Positions 14,023 to 16,886 of a DNA stretch of 16,886 nucleotides are shown piece by piece. Each line of letters opens with the position of its first letter. The stretch's first letter is position 1. The DNA lies in NCBI GenBank assembly GCA_004554075.1, contig SFOB01000053.1:1-16886 (forward strand), read 5' to 3'. The notes under the pieces were generated by a model. The model ran no database searches, had not been told where the DNA came from, and saw only the letters and a list, made by a program, of their open reading frames with translations. A program made the translations under genes and the position numbers. This stretch comes from Treponema sp. GTDB taxonomy: Bacteria > Spirochaetota > Spirochaetia > Treponematales > Treponemataceae.

Positions 14023-14883
14023 ATGAGAAATATACTTTTTTATGGACTTTTCCTACTTACAGTTCCCCTTACTCTATCGGACTGTGCCCAGAATCTGAAT
14101 GCCCCGGCTCAGGAAGAATTAAGCATTACCCTGCCCCATTGGCCGCCTGAAGATTCTCAGAAAGAAGCCTATCCCCTTCTTTCCCGCTGGCAGATCACTG
14201 TCACCTGCGCAGACTATCAGAAATCATTTTTTTCAACTGAAGAAGAAATTATAATCTGCGTAAAGAAAAACAGGCCTATTTCAGTAACAGCAAAACCGAT
14301 TACCCTTCTTGCCAGCGGAGAAGAATGTTCATATTTTATGCCGGCTGGTTTTATATACCCTGCAAATATTCACACAGAATCCAATGCAGCCAGCTGGGAA
14401 GCAGGTTTTCTCGCCCAGATCATGAAGCTCCTTTTTATAGAAGGCAATAACGAAGGGCTTTCTTCTCTTGATATAGAATATCTTGTCAGCTGCTTTAACT
14501 GGAAAAAAGTCCAGGAAACAATAGATAAAAAAATTAAGGAAGAAAACCAGTTTTTTTACAATCCCTGGCTGCTTACTCAGGCTCCTCTTTTAGAAGGAAT
14601 TGCCAATCATTCATTTAAATCAAGTCTGCTAAATCTTACAGGAAGCTCACCTTTAGAACTCCAGACTTTAAGAGAAGCAACCGGCTCCAGTAGTCTGCAG
14701 CTGCTGTCTTCCTTTATTCCAGAAAATAATCAGCTGAAAGAAAAAAAACAGTTTACAGTTACAAAAAATACCCCTATTCTTATATCAGATGCAAAAGAAT
14801 ATGGACTTTTTATCAACTATAAAAGTTCAAAAAATATATCACTTGACCTTATTATTCTGCCGATATTTATTGAAGACATATGA
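14023..14883 (+). CDS. Predicted lipoprotein of unknown function
   Basis: Not recognised. The 286-residue protein begins with a signal peptide (MRNILF, then a hydrophobic stretch) and a relaxed lipobox TLSDC with Cys21; Asp just before the Cys is unusual. The mature part is a mix of strands and helices with no motif I can name. No Shine-Dalgarno sequence precedes the ATG (the upstream bases are atttatatagt), and no in-frame alternative keeps the signal peptide. The 71-base gap after rnhA (13952-14022) is AT-rich, without terminator or clear promoter; TATATA at 14015-14020 is too near the start to serve. The next gene overlaps by four bases (ATGA). It is likely the first of a three-gene envelope group. 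Confidence 0.75.
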   Translation: MRNILFYGLFLLTVPLTLSDCAQNLNAPAQEELSITLPHWPPEDSQKEAYPLLSRWQITVTCADYQKSFFSTEEEIIICVKKNRPISVTAKPITLLASGEECSYFMPAGFIYPANIHTESNAASWEAGFLAQIMKLLFIEGNNEGLSSLDIEYLVSCFNWKKVQETIDKKIKEENQFFYNPWLLTQAPLLEGIANHSFKSSLLNLTGSSPLELQTLREATGSSSLQLLSSFIPENNQLKEKKQFTVTKNTPILISDAKEYGLFINYKSSKNISLDLIILPIFIEDI

Positions 14884-16073
14884 AAATTTTTAAACTGGCA
14901 TTAATCACAAGTATCATCTCGGTTCCGCTTCTCTTCTGCAGCTGTAAAAAAAAGCAGACTCAGGCTCAAATTCCAGTTCAGAATGCTATTTCACTTGAAA
15001 TCACTAAGTCAAACCATGCCTGGTACTATTTTTCAAACTCAAATTATCATCCTGTAGACAGACCGCAGAATGCTCCCCTTCAGGCTCCAAAGCCATGGAC
15101 AGAAACTATAAGAATTTCTTCTGCTAACAATGAACTTGGCACTCAAAATTCAGAATCTAAAGCCTTTGCAATTGTAAATCGCCTTGGAATTCTTTCCTTT
15201 AATAACGAAGAAATAAATCTTTCTCAAGATGCAAACATTTTTGCAGACCGAACTGCCGGAAATCTTGTTTTCCTTAATAACAATCCAGTCTTTTCCGTTT
15301 ACAAAAGTGCTTTTTTTAACGACACAATTCTTGCAGCTGATTATAAGAACGACAGTTCTTCCCATCTATTTCTGCTTCAGTTTGATCCAACTGCAAAAAT
15401 CTCCTATCCGATTCTCAACTGTAATAACATCAGCAACAAGGTTAATTCTGAAATTACAGATTTTTACTGGAATGGTCTTGAATGGTGCTGCAGTATTAAA
15501 ACAATTTCAGATACAAAAAATGAATTCTCATATATCAGATTTAAGCCTCTGATTCCTTTGCTAGCACTTTCTCCTTCTACTGCAGAAGGTAAAGTTGATA
15601 TCCAGGAATGTGATGTAGACTTTTTCAGAAACTGCAGGGTTCATCACAATTATTCAGATTCTCCAGACCGCATAAAAAAGCTGCTTTCAGGCTTTGACAC
15701 AAAACTTCCTTTTATAATCGAAGTAAAAACAGCAGGCGGCAGCTCTCCAAGAATTTACGAAAACTCCGTAACAGGCAGCACAGAAAAAGAACTTAATGCA
15801 AAAGCAATTCTTTCTGCAAGCTGGTCTGCTGCCCTTTTTGAAGACGGCACTCTCTTCCTCGAAGGAGCACTACCTGGAAAGCATATTCTTAGAAGCGGTA
15901 AAACTGTTGCCATAAGACTTCCAAAGCTTCCAGTTGGTTATGTATATTCTGATTTTGTAATTTCAGGTACAACCCTTTATGCTGCCTGGGAAGAATCTTC
16001 TTTCTATAAAACCGGCAGAGCAGGCTTCCTTCAGGTTAATCTTGAAAGAACTCTTTACAGCAGACTGATTTAG
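14880..16073 (+). CDS. Predicted lipoprotein of unknown function
   Basis: Not recognised. The 397-residue protein has a signal peptide ending LFCSC (lipid Cys22, or Cys20) and then KKKQTQAQ, a basic, flexible linker. The mature part is rich in short strands with repeated aromatic/glycine turns (NRLGILSFN, DGTLFLEGALPG, SGTTLYAAWEE), which could be a beta-propeller-like fold, but I cannot confirm a repeat period. ATGA overlap with the preceding lipoprotein gene implies coupled translation. The following gene starts 10 bases after its stop. Together with neighbours this suggests an envelope complex or a transport or attachment function, which is inference only. Confidence 0.78.
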   Translation: MKIFKLALITSIISVPLLFCSCKKKQTQAQIPVQNAISLEITKSNHAWYYFSNSNYHPVDRPQNAPLQAPKPWTETIRISSANNELGTQNSESKAFAIVNRLGILSFNNEEINLSQDANIFADRTAGNLVFLNNNPVFSVYKSAFFNDTILAADYKNDSSSHLFLLQFDPTAKISYPILNCNNISNKVNSEITDFYWNGLEWCCSIKTISDTKNEFSYIRFKPLIPLLALSPSTAEGKVDIQECDVDFFRNCRVHHNYSDSPDRIKKLLSGFDTKLPFIIEVKTAGGSSPRIYENSVTGSTEKELNAKAILSASWSAALFEDGTLFLEGALPGKHILRSGKTVAIRLPKLPVGYVYSDFVISGTTLYAAWEESSFYKTGRAGFLQVNLERTLYSRLI

Positions 16074-16083
16074 GAAAGCTTAT

Positions 16084-16812
16084 ATGCAGAAAGCAAAAAA
16101 ACTGATTTTGATTTTTACAGTCTTTCTTTTCCTCTTCCCTCTTTTTTCGCAGGAAGCCGAAGCAGAAAGCGCTGCTACAACTGATATAGCAGAAGCTCAA
16201 CCAGACACAGAAAATACAAAGGATTCTTTCCCTGGTGACTTTGTAATGCAGTTTGAACCGGGCGGATACATTAATCCCGAAAGTTCTCTTGTAAGTGCAC
16301 CTTCACCTATCATATATCCAATATCAATTGGTTTTCTCTGGCCTAATCATGCAAAGTTTGCAATTCAGCCTGTAATCAGTTTCTTTATGATTAATCACCT
16401 TTATTATGAAAATAAAGCTCTCCCTGCAGAAATTGAAAACCGCACAACAACGACCCTTTCTTTTATGCTGACAATTCCTGTAGTATTTTCTATTTATCTT
16501 GAAAAGAGTTGTTTCCAGTTCACAGGCGGACCTGGTATTTTTATGCGTTTTGGAATTCTTTCACCGGGAGTAAGTGAAAATGCTTCCGGCTGGACAGGAA
16601 GCGCAGGAAGTGATGCCGCCGCAATAAATAAATGGTTCTGGAGTAATATGCGCTGGCTTTATTTAAGCATTGGGGCAAGCTGGTTGTATACTCTGACACC
16701 AAAACTCAGGGCAGGCCCCGTAATAAATTTCAGCATACCTGTGGGCGGCCTCATAAGCGACCATACCGCACAAGGTATGCTGATTTCTGCAGGTATTAAG
16801 ATTTGTAGGTAG
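16084..16812 (+). CDS. Probable outer-membrane or periplasmic protein
   Basis: Not recognised at family level. The 242-residue protein has a cleavable signal peptide (basic MQKAKK, hydrophobic core, likely cut after PLFSQEAEA) and no lipobox. An acidic, Ala/Glu/Thr-rich linker follows to about residue 45. The rest consists of alternating hydrophobic strands with aromatic residues (GFLWPNHAKFAIQPVISFF, LSFMLTIPVVFSIYLE, LYLSIGASWLYTLTPKL, GPVINFSIPVGGL), the look of a small 8-strand outer-membrane barrel. It ends ICR rather than with a terminal aromatic. AGGAAAG precedes the ATG. It is probably co-transcribed with the two lipoproteins. Confidence 0.74.
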   Translation: MQKAKKLILIFTVFLFLFPLFSQEAEAESAATTDIAEAQPDTENTKDSFPGDFVMQFEPGGYINPESSLVSAPSPIIYPISIGFLWPNHAKFAIQPVISFFMINHLYYENKALPAEIENRTTTTLSFMLTIPVVFSIYLEKSCFQFTGGPGIFMRFGILSPGVSENASGWTGSAGSDAAAINKWFWSNMRWLYLSIGASWLYTLTPKLRAGPVINFSIPVGGLISDHTAQGMLISAGIKICR

Positions 16813-16886
16813 TCGGCAAGCACAGCTTGCCTCTGAGCCATTCTTTCGAAGAACCGTTAAAAACAGGGCTGCGACAGCGGGCCTGT
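16813..16886. repeat. Cluster of hairpins at the window end
   Basis: Three inverted repeats follow the last stop: GGCAAGC-ACA-GCTTGCC (16815-16831), TTCTT-TCG-AAGAA (16841-16853), and ACAGG with inner GCTG-CGA-CAGC and CCTGT (16863-16886). The third, read on the minus strand, is followed by TTTTTAA and so could terminate a gene entering from beyond the window. The first could end the envelope operon, but no T run follows it. The window stops exactly at the end of the third stem. Confidence 0.5.

Overview
The window (16,886 bases, roughly 40% G+C by eye, dense with genes on both strands) looks like chromosomal DNA of an anaerobic spirochaete, most likely a host-associated Treponema. The evidence is three exported proteins with relaxed spirochaete-style lipoboxes, an outer-membrane-like protein, ferredoxin/rubredoxin redox proteins, a membrane-anchored HD-GYP protein, and an overall anaerobic amino-acid metabolism. 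The genus call is inference from gene content and protein style, not from a marker gene.

Layout. 1-2267 (minus): iorA-iorB, a ferredoxin-dependent aryl-2-oxoacid oxidoreductase. The last part of iorB is abnormal: about 30 codons at the window edge read as the start of a single-stranded DNA-binding protein. 2364-4702 (plus): a strong promoter and a secreted lipoprotein with a transglutaminase-like domain. 4725-5550 (plus): a VapBC-type toxin-antitoxin pair whose promoter lies inside a perfect 13-bp inverted repeat. 5547-8750 (minus): a TrpB2-type tryptophan synthase beta chain, then an AMP-forming acyl-CoA synthetase, separated by a terminator and a new promoter. 8930-9088 (plus): a stand-alone rubredoxin with its own promoter and terminator. 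9185-11151 (minus): a membrane HD-GYP protein followed by a DUF456 membrane protein. 11336-13951 (plus): hisG, hisB, an SGNH hydrolase and rnhA, packed tightly behind one promoter. 14023-16812 (plus): two lipoproteins and a probable outer-membrane protein. 16813-16886: hairpins at the window end.

How the genes fit together. IorAB would turn indolepyruvate or phenylpyruvate, made by transamination of aromatic amino acids, into arylacetyl-CoA, CO2 and reduced ferredoxin. The acyl-CoA synthetase nearby could interconvert aryl or fatty acids and their CoA esters. TrpB2 can recover free indole as tryptophan. These three lie in separate transcription units, so a shared aromatic theme is an inference. 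The his genes supply steps 1 and 7 of histidine synthesis (the dehydratase step for HisB); the other his genes must lie elsewhere. No long gene-free stretch exists: the largest gaps are about 180 bases (8751-8929 and 11152-11335), and both hold promoters.

I see no phage, CRISPR, transposase, tRNA or rRNA gene. The most unusual items are the IorB/SSB junction (possibly an assembly chimera), the operator architecture of the toxin-antitoxin promoter, the overlapping convergent ends of vapC and trpB with a hairpin nearby, the altered metal-ligand motif of the HD-GYP protein, and the uncharacterised envelope gene trio.
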